DNA of 64,000 nucleotides, from assembly GCF_000143415.4 (NCBI RefSeq), contig NW_003314390.1, positions 210,973 through 274,972 on the forward strand, given 5' to 3'. Positions 20,901 through 31,392 of this stretch are shown here, one piece after another (within the stretch, counting starts at the first letter, position 1; each line of letters starts with the position of its first letter). The position numbers were made by a program, and so were the translations under genes. The notes under the pieces were generated by a model that saw nothing but the letters and a program-made list of their open reading frames with translations, had not been told where the DNA came from and did no database searches. The DNA is from Selaginella moellendorffii (Eukaryota > Streptophyta > Lycopodiopsida > Selaginellales > Selaginellaceae).

Positions 20901-23004
20901 GAGCTAAATTTATAATTTTACCTTTTGATAGTGATTTAGGTTCCCTTACAAACCAAATACCTATTTTGCTTATACTAGTTGCAAAATGAAGTATTTTTTA
21001 TCAAATTGTATTGAGCACTATAGTAATTATAGGAACGGTAATATGCATTGTTATTACATATCCATCTTTTTCTAGAATCAAAGGAGAGGACCCACAATTA
21101 TATATTGAACAATATATAAAAGTAATCAAGCTTAATCAAGTAGATGGGTAGGAAAAGAATATTTTTCCTTTTATGTTAAAAAACAAAGCTAAAGATTGCT
21201 ATTATGACAATGATGTCAAAAAGTTTAGCACATTTGATGAGTAGGCAAAATTTTTCCTTAAAGCTTTCTTCGTAGAAATAAACCCAAAAAAAAATTATGA
21301 TGAGTTGCAAAAACTTCATTAAGGAAAATTTGAGATAATCGAGGAATATACAATTTGATTCAACAAGTGTTATAAACATTGTAAAGACTTAGTGTTAGAC
21401 AAAATGCAGTCTATACATATAAAGCCTTAAGATAATTTATCATAAACATGAGATAAAAAGAACTAATACAAATTTCGATTACTTGAAAAAAGCTATGATT
21501 GCTTACCAAGATCTCATAAAACATGACATGGTAGATATAGTTAAGTCAAATAAAAAGATGACTCTTATAAACAAGGAAATTAGTCATTTAAAGAGCTTTA
21601 AATTGCAATCCAGTGTACCAAATACAAAAATGAAGGCCATAGCAAGGAAAAATGCAAACTTTAATTGATTAAGTGCCAATTTTGTAAAAACGAGGGGCAT
21701 TCAGGTAAGGAATGTAGAACCTTGTTTAAACAACTAAGAGGCTAACATGCAACCCGAGTTGATAAAACAATATATAGGAAATATATCCACTTGACGATAG
21801 AAGTTATTGTAGGAAAAATGATTACAATGATAATTGAAGTGCTAAACATAAATACCCACATGCTAAAAGGCAAGATAACTATTGAAATTATCTACCTATG
21901 GATAATTTTTGAGATTATCCACTTAACTATGAGGAAAATAGGCCTAAAGACTATAATTGTCCTAGAAAATATGATCAACTAAAAAGTTATAATAAGCCTA
22001 AGAGAATATAAAAGGCTAAAAAAGTATGATCAAGTTAAAACTTCTACTTGCTATTCTAGGTTATATAATCATATTGAATCATCAAACAAAAATTATAAAC
22101 CTAAGGATACACAACCTATAATTAGGCACGTTGAGATAAAATAGTCAAATACAAAAGAGCTATTTAATGTTTATGTCATACCCAAAACCTAACAAAGAAG
22201 AGTTAAATATGAAAGCCAAAATAAAGGGAGTGATGATGAAGTAAAAATCATCCCTAACTCTTAATGGTGCCAAAAGAAAAAAATTAACGCAAAAATCACT
22301 TAACAACTCTAAAATTGATTTAAAGAATAGTTATTTTCTCATACTTTTACTGGTTAACATGAATTTACCACTAGTGTAGAAAGAAAACCTTCAGAAACTC
22401 TGTGCGTATCCTTCTATTGTGTAAACTAGTTATTCTATGTGAGGCAATTAGTCATTCACCCGTACCATAGTCTCTTAAAAGGAGGGACATACGCATGGAA
22501 CGATTTAAATTTAGGGGAAAAAAAGTTAAAATAATAAAATAAAAATAAAATATTTTTTTTAAGTAGCCACTAATCAATGGGAATCAAACCCATATCATTT
22601 ACTTTGATACCACATGTAATGCATCTCTTCTTAACCCAATTGGAAAAAAGGCAATTACTTAATAAAATAACCTTTAATAGCTATTTTATCTTTATTTATC
22701 CCTTAAAGTTTCACAGATCCACAATATCCAAATCTCATCCCATAGTCACATACACTACACATTACCTTCTAAGCTAACTTGATCAATCTGTTGGTTTTCC
22801 ACCCAAACAAAACCATCTATTTCCAGTTTAAAAGAAAACAAAAAATCAACTAAGTGCTCTTAAGTGACTGACTAGCGATCATCTTACCATAATGGTCACT
22901 GCCAGTCTGTAGCTCTTTAGACATGCTGCCCACCATTTCCTGTATGGTATACATAGATGGCTCATAGAGATTTTTTACGCTTGCATGGCCTTTCCAGTCC
23001 ATTG
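17912..23004. mobile_element. AT-rich decayed retroelement DNA
   Basis: Five kilobases without a gene. The only clear coding relic is a CCHC zinc knuckle at 21671-21721 on the plus strand (CQFCKNEGHSGKEC), the nucleocapsid motif of LTR-retrotransposon gag. Frames before and after it are full of stops but keep gag-like polarity (Lys/Asn-rich, 21480-21720). At 22596-22613 the minus strand reads tggtatcaaag followed by gggtttgattccc, which resembles a tRNA-type primer-binding region. I could not pair LTRs. Confidence 0.55.
22560..22620 (-). promoter_or_regulatory. Possible retrotransposon primer-binding region
   Basis: Minus-strand tggtatcaaag (complement of 22601-22611) is close to tggtatcagagc, the common plant Copia primer-binding site complementary to initiator tRNA-Met. 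A gggtttgattccc stretch follows. Confidence 0.35.
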
Positions 23005-23482
23005 TCACCATCCACGAAGCGTGTAGCAATTAGAGTACACATACAGCTTACAGTGGCTTGGAGAAGAATTGCACACAGTCTGAAGGTCTTCTATCGATGA
23101 GTCTGAGTTGGGAAGAAGGTTTTCCATGTCAGCCTGGGTGGTCGACTGGGTCCTAAAGTCTTCATTGTCAGCCTCACACATGATCATAAAGTCCTCTTTT
23201 TTGTGAGATGGCAATGCCAGGTCTGGTGCTTGGCTGTAAGCCGGCTCTTGTTCATGGGATCTTGTAAACTGGCCAAGGTTTCGTAGCATCCTGTCCAGTA
23301 TCGGTGTGAATTGCATCTCTCCATCTTGGAATGCAGTTGAGTAGGCCACATCGTTCATTGCAATGAAGCGTTTCGCCTGACATCTCCACAGCAGCAAACC
23401 TTAAGAGACGAAGCAAGGGTTTGTCAAAAACCTCACCGGTCATACGAGGGCATCTGATGCATGATCTCTGTACGTAATCCAC
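23005..23482 (-). other. Possible gene fragment, unrecognised
   Basis: GC-richer island with a 130-codon minus-strand frame (23005-23397) that is acidic and Ser-rich, and an upstream frame to 23482 separated by a possible acceptor near 23402. No domain recognised. It may be the 3' remnant of a captured or duplicated gene. About 380 bp of unremarkable DNA separate it from ABCF4. Confidence 0.3.
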
Positions 23483-23866
23483 CAGTTTTTACTGGGGGTT
23501 GACAAGGCCTACATGAAGACTTCACCGGTTGGCCACTTCTTCATTAGGTGAGAACTAGCGCTTTGGTATTGACAAACTTGCAGGTTGGTGCAAGGGTAGT
23601 GCCCAAAAGAAGTTATACGATGGCTCAAAACTCTATAGCCGGTCGTCAAGTGAACGCAAGCGAGATATCTTAGGTGCTCGAGATGAGCTCCCGAGCAATA
23701 AAATTTACATCCAGTTAATATGAGATCTTGAAAGTCAAAGAGTCGGAACTTCCATTGACTACCATTGACTTTGAATGCCTGGATAGCACATCAGCAAAGG
23801 ATGATCTTATTGTCTCTTTAAACACAACGCAGTTGGACCTATACTAGCCTGGTGGGGTGTGTGTGT

Positions 23867-26035
23867 CTATTCCTCCACTTCGGCGACAATCTCCTTGATG
23901 AGCTCGGTCTTGTAGTCCTCAAAACTTCCCGGGTAGCGCCTCACGCTGCCGTCCTCCACCACCCAGATCTCGCTCTTCTCCTCCTCCTCGCACACCCTGG
24001 AGATGAGCCGAGAGTCATGGCTGACGAGCACCACGCCGCCCGTGAACTCGTCCAAGGCATCCGCCAGCGCGTCGATGCTCTGCATGTCCAGGTGATTCGT
24101 CGGCTCGTCCAGCAGTAGAATGTGAGGCCGGGACATCGAGATGGACGTGAAAACCACCCGAGCCTTCTGTCCCCCCGAGAGCTTGACGATTGGAGTGAGA
24201 TGGTTGCTGCTTGGGAGCCCGAACTTGCCCAGCTTGGCACGCACTGCCTCCTGTTTGCTCGGCCCTTCCTGCTCGGGATGAAGCCTCAGCAGGTACTGGA
24301 CGGGCGTCTCGTCCATGGTGAGAAGATCCACAAAGTGCTGCGAGTACCTCCCTATTCTCAGCTTCTGGCTCCGCCTCGCCTCGCCCTGTGTCGGCTTCAA
24401 ATCGCCGGCGAGAAGGTTGAGCAGCGTCGACTTGCCAGCGCCATTCGGTCCCACGATCGCCACCCTGGTTCCCATGTCTATCCCCACGTCCACTTCCTTG
24501 AGGCTGAAGTCGTCTCTGTTCGGGTAGCTGAACTGGACGTCGATGAGCTGCATGAGCGGCGGTGTGAGCTCCGTTGGCTCCGGGAAATGGAACTCTACGG
24601 TGTAGTCTCTCCACTTGCGCGGCTTCTCGACCACGGCATCGTCCTCCGCTGCTGCCCCGGCCTTCGTTTTACCTCGCGATTTGGCCTCTTTGGCTGCGGC
24701 GAACTTGGCTCGGTCCTTCACCTTGTCCATCGCTGCCCTGTTTCCACTGCGCTTGGCTGCTTTCTCCTGCTTCTCAAACGTCTCGAACTTCTTGTTGTTT
24801 GCCGTCCTCTTCTGCTCGTACGCCTGCTCGAACGCTTCGAAATTGCCCCTGTAGACGTGGAGCTGCTCGTCATGGAGGTGAATGATATCGGTACAGACGG
24901 AGTTGAGAAAGTCTCGGTCGTGAGAAACGACCACCAGCGTCTTCTTCCACCGCATCAGGTACTCTTCTAGCCAGAGCACAGCCCGCAGGTCCAAATGATT
25001 CGTAGGCTCGTCCAAAAGAAGCAGCGTCGGCTGGACGAAAAGAGCTCTCGCGAGAGAGATTCGCATTCTCCACCCACCACTGAAAGACTTCGTCGATCGG
25101 ACTTGCATGTCCTTGTTAAAACCCAGCCCGGCTAGAATTTTCGAGGCGCGAGACTCGGCAGCATCTGATCCAAGACCACGTAGCTTCTCATACACAGTTG
25201 TCAGCTGCTCTTGGTTGTTGTCTCCTCCTTCGTCTTCCTCATTGTCATCCTCGAGGGAGAGCTTCTCTAAGCGCTCGGCCTCTTGCCTGAGCTTGACAAG
25301 CTCCTGGTCGGCAGCCACCACCGCCTGTATCGCAGGGGTCTCGTCTCCAACAATCTCCTGTTCCACCAGCAATATGTCGATGTTCTTCGGGACTGGAATT
25401 TGCCTCCACGCCAGGAGCTTCAAGAGCGTCGACTTTCCCTTGCCGTTTGGACCAACAAGGCCGTATCTCTTGCCGTGCGAGATCTTCACCGACGCATTCT
25501 TTAGCAGCTCCTTGCCTCGGGCAGAGACGGAGAAGTTGTCGATCGAGATATCCTTCACGTTGGCATCGGCAGCTTCTTCTCCTTCCAAGACAGCCGTCTT
25601 GGTCCCAATCACCACCGAGAACGCGTTCTGGTCGTCCTTGAGAGCTTCTTGCTTGGCAGCCATCGCGGCCATGGCCAAGAGCTGCTCCTTCTTGTCCCGC
25701 TTCTTCTGATCCTTGTCCGTGACGGAGAGATTGAGAGCCCGCGCGTGCCTTGGACCGGCATCCTTTTTCACCTCGTCGCCGCTATCGACCTCGTCTTCCT
25801 CGTCGTCCGACGGCGGCAAGTCGATCCCAGCTGTGTACGAGCTCGTCGGAGGAGCTGCGGCCTTGGGCTTGCTCTTGCTCGCGGAATTCTTCTCGGAATT
25901 CTTCTCGGATTTCTTCTCAATGCTGGCGAGCAGTAGATCGGCAGCAGAGGGACCAGTACCTGATCTCGCAGCGTCCTTGGATTTCGATGCCGGTGCCTTG
26001 GTCTTGCCCGCTGCCGCCTCGCCCTTCCTCACCAT
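23867..26035 (-). CDS. ABCF4: ABC transporter F family member 4 (GCN20/EF3-like ATPase)
   Basis: Single-exon gene of 722 codons with two soluble ABC ATPase domains and no membrane segments, so not a transporter. Family members act with ribosomes and the Gcn2 stress pathway. The N-terminal third is Lys/Ser-rich and contains SYTAGIDLPPSDDEEDE, a hallmark of plant ABCF4. ABC1 has Walker A GPNGKGKS, signature SFSGGW and Walker B LLLLDEPTNHLD; ABC2 has GPNGAGKS, KLSGGQKARV and ILLLDEPTNHLD. The linker between them holds the charged YEQKRTANNKKFE region. Length is almost the same as Arabidopsis ABCF4 and the reading frame is intact. It is divergent from the OVATE gene, 274 bp away. Identity is near certain from whole-length resemblance. 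Confidence 0.97.
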   Translation of the reverse strand: MVRKGEAAAGKTKAPASKSKDAARSGTGPSAADLLLASIEKKSEKNSEKNSASKSKPKAAAPPTSSYTAGIDLPPSDDEEDEVDSGDEVKKDAGPRHARALNLSVTDKDQKKRDKKEQLLAMAAMAAKQEALKDDQNAFSVVIGTKTAVLEGEEAADANVKDISIDNFSVSARGKELLKNASVKISHGKRYGLVGPNGKGKSTLLKLLAWRQIPVPKNIDILLVEQEIVGDETPAIQAVVAADQELVKLRQEAERLEKLSLEDDNEEDEGGDNNQEQLTTVYEKLRGLGSDAAESRASKILAGLGFNKDMQVRSTKSFSGGWRMRISLARALFVQPTLLLLDEPTNHLDLRAVLWLEEYLMRWKKTLVVVSHDRDFLNSVCTDIIHLHDEQLHVYRGNFEAFEQAYEQKRTANNKKFETFEKQEKAAKRSGNRAAMDKVKDRAKFAAAKEAKSRGKTKAGAAAEDDAVVEKPRKWRDYTVEFHFPEPTELTPPLMQLIDVQFSYPNRDDFSLKEVDVGIDMGTRVAIVGPNGAGKSTLLNLLAGDLKPTQGEARRSQKLRIGRYSQHFVDLLTMDETPVQYLLRLHPEQEGPSKQEAVRAKLGKFGLPSSNHLTPIVKLSGGQKARVVFTSISMSRPHILLLDEPTNHLDMQSIDALADALDEFTGGVVLVSHDSRLISRVCEEEEKSEIWVVEDGSVRRYPGSFEDYKTELIKEIVAEVEE

Positions 26036-26309
26036 CGCGTCCCCAAAACCCTAACCCTAGGGTTCTCTTTTGCTTGGAACCTGACCTAAGAAAAAGTACC
26101 AAGGGGTAAAGGAAATGATTAGAGTATTGGAGATCCAACCAACGTTACGTTACGTACTTACCTGACCGATACTCTGTCCCAATTCGTACGGGGTTGCGCA
26201 TGCGTTGGTAGCAGTCAGGCTTGATGTGGATCGATCGATAGAAATGGAGTGTTTGATCGAGCGATAGCCTCCCCATTTCCAGTCTAGAGATAGAGCGATC
26301 GATCGATCC
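26036..26309. promoter_or_regulatory. Shared divergent promoter region ABCF4 / OVATE gene
   Basis: Only 274 bp separate the two start codons. It contains a ccctaaccctaggg telo-box-like motif at 26049-26062, common upstream of plant translation-related genes, and a gttacgttacgtac repeat near 26143-26156. Confidence 0.5.
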
Positions 26310-27026
26310 ATGGGAGTGAGACGGTGTAGTAGGATCTTTTCCCAATTCTTGTGGAGTGGATTATCGGGGAGCGATCCAGCGCCGGCGAGGAAGAAGAACA
26401 AGGAGAAATTGAGGAGCAAGAGCGAGGAGGAAGGAGCGATCGCGACGAGGAAGAGGAAGCTCGTGATCAAGAGATGGTGTCGGCGATCACAGCACGCGAT
26501 GATCAAGAGCTGCCAAGAGGAAATATTTCGAGAAGAAAGATCGATCCAAGGAGGACAGCGAGCTCCGGCCAACTCGGAGGAGGACGAGGATCGTGAAGAG
26601 CTTCTTGGCAGGAGAAATCGATGCAGCCTACATTCCTCTCAATACTCGTCGTCGCCGTCCTCCTCATCGACCTTCCGCTGCTTCGAATCGTCGGATCGAT
26701 CGCCAGCATCGTCATCGTGGAGCAAGAATCTCAACATCTTGGAAGCGTCGATCAAGCCCTGGGACTGCGATGTTGCGAGAAGAAGAAGAAGATCGAGGTC
26801 ACGGAGAAGAAGAGGAAGAGGAGATTATGTCCAATGCTCCGTGATTCCTGTGTTGTCAAGCAATCCCTACCGGGATTTCAAGGAATCCGTGTCCCAGATG
26901 ATCACCGGGCAGCGGCAAATCGACCTGGTAGAGCTACTGGAATGCTATCTGGCGCTCAACTCTCCCGGATCCCATCGCGCAATCTTCCAAGCTTTCTCGG
27001 AGACTTTTCTCTCCGGATGGAACTAA
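26310..27026 (+). CDS. OVATE family protein (transcriptional repressor)
   Basis: Intronless 238-codon frame. The first 170 residues are Arg/Ser-rich and disordered with basic patches such as RKKNKEK and RRRRRSRSRRRR, which should act as nuclear-localisation signals. The C-terminal 55 residues form an OVATE domain: SSNPYRDFKESVSQMI, then DLVELLECYLALNSP and IFQAFSETF, which is the D-P-Y-x-D-F...L-L-x-C-Y-L-x-L-N pattern of the family. OVATE proteins repress transcription through KNOX/BELL partners and shape organs. The intronless structure and size are normal for the family. The next gene begins 112 bp downstream on the same strand. Confidence 0.88.
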   Translation: MGVRRCSRIFSQFLWSGLSGSDPAPARKKNKEKLRSKSEEEGAIATRKRKLVIKRWCRRSQHAMIKSCQEEIFREERSIQGGQRAPANSEEDEDREELLGRRNRCSLHSSQYSSSPSSSSTFRCFESSDRSPASSSWSKNLNILEASIKPWDCDVARRRRRSRSRRRRGRGDYVQCSVIPVLSSNPYRDFKESVSQMITGQRQIDLVELLECYLALNSPGSHRAIFQAFSETFLSGWN

Positions 27027-27138
27027 AGAAAGAGGAGAAATGCCGCCTTTGTTAGGGTTCTTGGAGAAGTTTAGGGCTTTAGCGCAGGAGAGAAGGCGCG
27101 CGCCAGTCTCTGCCTCCGCATTGCGATTGCGCAAATCT

Positions 27139-29349
27139 ATGGAGGAGCTCGACAAGGATTCGCCTCTGGCGTGCTTGCGATGCAGCAAGCCCGCGCACTT
27201 CCGGTTATTATCGCTGCGATTTCTTCGTGAATGAATGAAATGAATGGTGTTCTTCGTCACAACAGGTGTCCCAAATGCTTAGACCTCAAGCTTCCTTGGG
27301 CCAGTGCCTCGTTCTGGTATGGAATTCCTCCTCCATCTCCCTTGCTAACAAATGCTCCCAGCTCGCAGGATTGCTTTAGAGCTGCGTGGAGCACACACAA
27401 GGCGATTCACGCAGGCGTGCTGCCTGAGAAATCTGGGAGCGATCAACAAGTAGTGGAAGCTATGAAGCAAGGATGGCAATACTGCCTACGTAAAGGATCA
27501 GCGCGTGCTTCCGAGATTCCTTTCTTCGATTGGACTGGGTAAGCTATAGGTCGAAAGCCGTCTCTCCAACTTACAAGTTCTTCTGGCTTCCAGAGCTTTG
27601 AGACCATATCCTATTTCTCCAAGGCGTCTTGTACCAAACCATATTCGTCGACCCGATTGGTCACTTGATGTAAGTGCTGCTGTGTTCTTTCGTTTTCTAA
27701 CAATTGTCTTTCTCTAGGGGGTTCCAAAAGAGGAACCGGCGAGCAAATGGCAAAATAGTGTGGAGGTAAGGCTTTTTTTTTTTCCCTCTGCAAGCTGGTG
27801 ATTTTGCGCTTCCACAGATAAAATCTCAAGAACAAATCCAGAGAATGCGAGAGACTTGCAAGGTGCAGTTTTGTTTTTGTGTTTCTACTCGAAAAACAAA
27901 ACCGTTTTGACTTCTCACTGCAGGTCGCCAGAGAAGTGCTAGACGCTGCTGCAAGAGCAATCAAGCCCGGTGTTACGACCGATGACATCGACAGAGTTGT
28001 CCATGACGCGACTATAGCAGCTGGTATGTCAATGTGTTTCACGGCTGAAGAACATTCAATCTTTTTCCCCCGTTTTTGGTTGCTTTTCTATGTAGGCGGA
28101 TATCCATCTCCTTTGAATTATCACTTCTTTCCAAAGTCTTGCTGCACGTCAGTATATGTTTCATCTGTTCGGTAGATCACAGCTGACAATTTGTTTGTTT
28201 CTTTTGTTATGCAGATCAGTGAATGAAGTTATCTGCCATGGAATTCCAGACGCAAGGTAGCTAACTACACCGCGAGATCTTGCCTGTGTGCTGATGCTTT
28301 TATCATCGCAGGCGCTTGGAAGAGGGCGACATCGTTAATGTCGATGTCAGCGTTTACTTGAACGGCTGCCACGGTGAGGACTATTCGCTCCTTCGATCGG
28401 TTTAAGCTTATTCTCGTCTTGGTTTGCTGTAGGTGATCTTAACGAGACATTTTTCGTTGGACAAGTCGATGAAGCATCGGTCCATCTGGTCAAAAGCACT
28501 TACGAGTGTCTTGAGAAGGCCATTGCCATAGGTGATCAAAACTAATCATTCTCTATTTGAGCTAAACTCGTATTCTTCAGTAAAACCTGGAGTGAGGTAC
28601 CGCGAGGTGGGAGACGTGATCAGCCGCCACGCTGCAATGACAGGCCTGTCGGTGGTGGGGTATTTTTATATGCTTCGCGTTAAACGCTTCTCGAGAGAGA
28701 CTAATATGCCAACCACAGGTAAAATCTTATTGTGGACACGGCATAGGCGAGCTCTTCCACTGCGCACCCAACATACCGCACTACGGACGTATCCTTGAGA
28801 GTCCCTCGTGAATTCTTTAAAAAAAACTTTCCTTCTCATCCGTCTAGAGCAGACAACAAGGCAGTCGGGACGATGAAAGCGGGTCAGATATTTACAATTG
28901 AGCCGATGATCAACAGAGGTACGTAAGTTCGCTTACTCTCAGCTTAGGACCTTAGGTGATCGCAGAAGAAAACAAAAGAGAAAATAAAACTCTGGTGCCA
29001 CTGCTATGCTGCTGCTAAAACTCCGCTGCTCGCAGGGATTTGGCGTGATAGAATGTGGCCTGATGGCTGGACTGCTGCAACAGCTGACGGCAAACGCAGC
29101 GCGCAATTCGAGCACACACTGCTGGTGAGTGTGAGCTTAAAGTTTAATCTTTTTCTTCCTCGACTTCTTCCAGCTAGAACAGTGTTCTAACGTGTGTGGA
29201 GCTCTTTTCTTTTCTTTGTTCTTTGTTTTCGCTTGCCTTGTGCCTATAAGGTAACGGAGAATGGTGTGGAGGTGTTAACAGCGCGTCTGCCAAGCTCGCC
29301 TAGTGTGTTCCCATGGCTGCTGGGCGGGGGCGGCGGCTCCACACAATAA
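27139..29349 (+). CDS. MAP1A: Methionine aminopeptidase 1A (cytosolic)
   Basis: Sixteen exons with short GT-AG introns can be read in phase: 27139-27203, 27266-27316, 27362-27538, 27594-27669, 27718-27765, 27818-27862, 27924-28023, 28096-28147, 28215-28256, 28312-28373, 28433-28531, 28581-28654, 28719-28788, 28850-28918, 29036-29124, 29251-29349. The enzyme removes the initiator Met from new proteins. The N-terminal zinc finger ([26 protein letters not shown]) is typical of eukaryotic type 1 enzymes and binds ribosomes. The five metal ligands are present: Asp in NVDVSVY, Asp in GDLNETFF, His in CGHGIG, Glu in FTIEPMI, Glu in FEHTLLV. The start at 27139 fits Arabidopsis length; an upstream in-frame ATG at 27040 would add 33 residues. 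Confidence 0.95.
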
Positions 29350-29774
29350 GACGTAACTTCTATATAGGAGAAGGGGCTCGCTCACTGCTTGACTGGTGCG
29401 ATTTGTCCCCACGTGGACGGCGGCGACGCGGCCCGCGTGTCGGGATATTCTCTCCCCCTGCCGGCGAATATGCCGCTTAACCAAACCCGGGTGGGTTAAG
29501 CTGTGATTTAAGTTATAGTAGGGCGGCCCTTTTATGTTGTCGTCTCCCATCTTGCGGTTTCTTCACAGTGCGTGCCGCTTGCGATCATCCTCATTTTTGT
29601 TCTTCCTTCTTCCTCTCCTCCATAGTTAGGGGCGCTTGGATCTAGGTCGGAGATCCAATTCCAGGCGCCGCCGATCCATTCATCCATTCATCGCTCGCTC
29701 GCTCGCTTGCTCGCCCCCAATCGATTGATCGGTGGGCGGCATTTTGGGGGTGAATGCCCCGGTAGGGCTTGGCA

Positions 29775-30602
29775 ATGGCGCCCAGGAAGGGTGTGGCGGG
29801 GGCGGCGGCGGGGAAGCAGCAAGATCAAGGGGCGCATTTCCGTGGCGTGAGGAAGCGGCCATGGGGCCGGTACGCGGCGGAGATCAGAGATCCATGGAAG
29901 AAGGTGAGGGTATGGTTGGGGACGTTCGATACTGCGGAGGAGGCGGCGCGGGCCTACGACAATGCGGCCCGGGCATTGCGAGGCACAAAGGCCAAGACCA
30001 ATTTCTCGACCATGTCGCCATCGCTCTACCCTGGCGGCGCTGGTGGCGGTGGCGGCGGCGGTGGCGGTGCTGGCATGGGCGGCGGCGATGATCGCCAGAG
30101 TACCAGCCACAGCAGCACGGTGGAATCTTACAACACGCCCACGCCAGTCGTCAGGAAGAACAAGGCGGCGGCAGTGGCGGCGGCGGCGGCGGCGGCGGTG
30201 GACACCATGACAATGACGATTAACAACACGAGCAATTGCTACACGAGTAGCTGCGGGAATCATCGGGCAGGGATGGTGGAGAATGGCGATTTCACCAAGA
30301 ACGTCATCGCCAGCACCGTCAAGAACAGCAACAAGAGGGTGAGGAGGGTGCTGGATTGGATGCCCGTCACCGCCACCACCGCCGCCGCCGCCCCGCCGCT
30401 AGGCCCCCAGCACAGCGATTGCGATTCTTCTTCGTCGGTGGTGGACGAGGCTGATACGAGCTCTTCTCCACGCCAGGATCAGCAGCTCCACCACCACCAA
30501 TCTCTCTCGCTTTCCTCGTCCCGAGCTCACGGTACGCTCTTTCCTCCTCTCCTCCTCTTAGATCTCAATCTTCCTCCGCCTCCAGAGGCGGTGCTGGAGT
30601 GA
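29775..30602 (+). CDS. AP2/ERF transcription factor with C-terminal EAR repressor motif
   Basis: Intronless 275-codon frame starting at the first ATG (29775). Residues about 18-78 are an AP2/ERF domain: [19 protein letters not shown], then [17 protein letters not shown] and [11 protein letters not shown]. Ala and Asp at the B-group positions ([12 protein letters not shown]) mark the ERF rather than DREB subfamily, so GCC-box binding is expected. The C-terminus ends in [12 protein letters not shown], a DLNxxP/LxLxL EAR motif of group VIII repressors like ERF3/ERF4. The middle is Gly- and Ala-rich from GC-rich triplet repeats (30035-30200). Role is likely repression of ethylene or stress genes. 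Confidence 0.92.
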   Translation: MAPRKGVAGAAAGKQQDQGAHFRGVRKRPWGRYAAEIRDPWKKVRVWLGTFDTAEEAARAYDNAARALRGTKAKTNFSTMSPSLYPGGAGGGGGGGGGAGMGGGDDRQSTSHSSTVESYNTPTPVVRKNKAAAVAAAAAAAVDTMTMTINNTSNCYTSSCGNHRAGMVENGDFTKNVIASTVKNSNKRVRRVLDWMPVTATTAAAAPPLGPQHSDCDSSSSVVDEADTSSSPRQDQQLHHHQSLSLSSSRAHGTLFPPLLLLDLNLPPPPEAVLE

Positions 30603-31392
30603 CTGATCTGGATTGATTGAGAGATTTGAGAGAAAAGAGAGAGAGATAGCTCCTATTTGTTTGTACATTCTTTGTTCCTTTTTTTTTTCTTGCTGGGCAA
30701 CCGCCATAGATCTTCCAGCCAGCCAGCCACACACTCAAAGATTTCAAAGCCACAGCCGCAATTTGTTTATACAAAGAAGAAGAGGAGGAGAAAATCACAA
30801 ATCCATCACCACAGCACCACAAGAACACCATGAGAAAAAGTTTCTTCCAAGAACCAAGAGACTATTTACTAACTAGGAGGTAGAGGCATTTAGAGAGGAA
30901 GAGAGGGAGAGAGCTATTCCTTTCTCTTTCTCAACTCGAGAGGAGAAAGAAACGAAAGAAGAGAATTTCTAGCTTTTTGTTGTTGTATTACTTCCGCCAT
31001 TTAATTGTTATAGCGATAAGTATTTAGCAATGCTTGTTCTTGAGAAGATTCCACGTCCATGGAGCTCTTTCCTGCGAATATGCTCGATCGACCATGTGGT
31101 ATTTCCAAGATTTTTGCGAGAGCGCGGCAATCCGGCCAGGAATCTCTTCACCTGGATTTCCATGCTGCGGGCATTTGCCGGATTGATCCCACACGAGGCA
31201 TCGCGATGCCGATCCCAGGGAATGCTTGTTTGATGCGACGCTGGGCGGGAGATCCAGGGAGTCCGTGCAGATTGGAGGTCTTTCCGCGAGGATTTCGTCT
31301 TCCAGTGCGGTACCGCGGTGCTAGGGTTCTGCTCGATCGATGCCGGAGAGGATATTTGCTTCTCAAGAACCCTAGAAGGGTTTTGGGACCAG
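30603..31392. other. Intergenic: ERF 3' region and NRPC2 upstream region
   Basis: Contains a purine-rich tract at 30890-30965 and GC-rich sequence with small overlapping frames at 31030-31390 that do not resemble proteins. The latter is probably promoter and 5' leader of NRPC2. Confidence 0.5.

Noticed and set aside
24015-25709. Long frames on both strands opposite ABCF4
   Set aside because: GC-rich coding sequence gives long antisense frames; only the 722-codon frame has domain motifs.
29688-30263. 191-codon minus-strand frame opposite the ERF gene
   Set aside because: Antisense of GC-rich triplet repeats; Arg/His-rich without domains.
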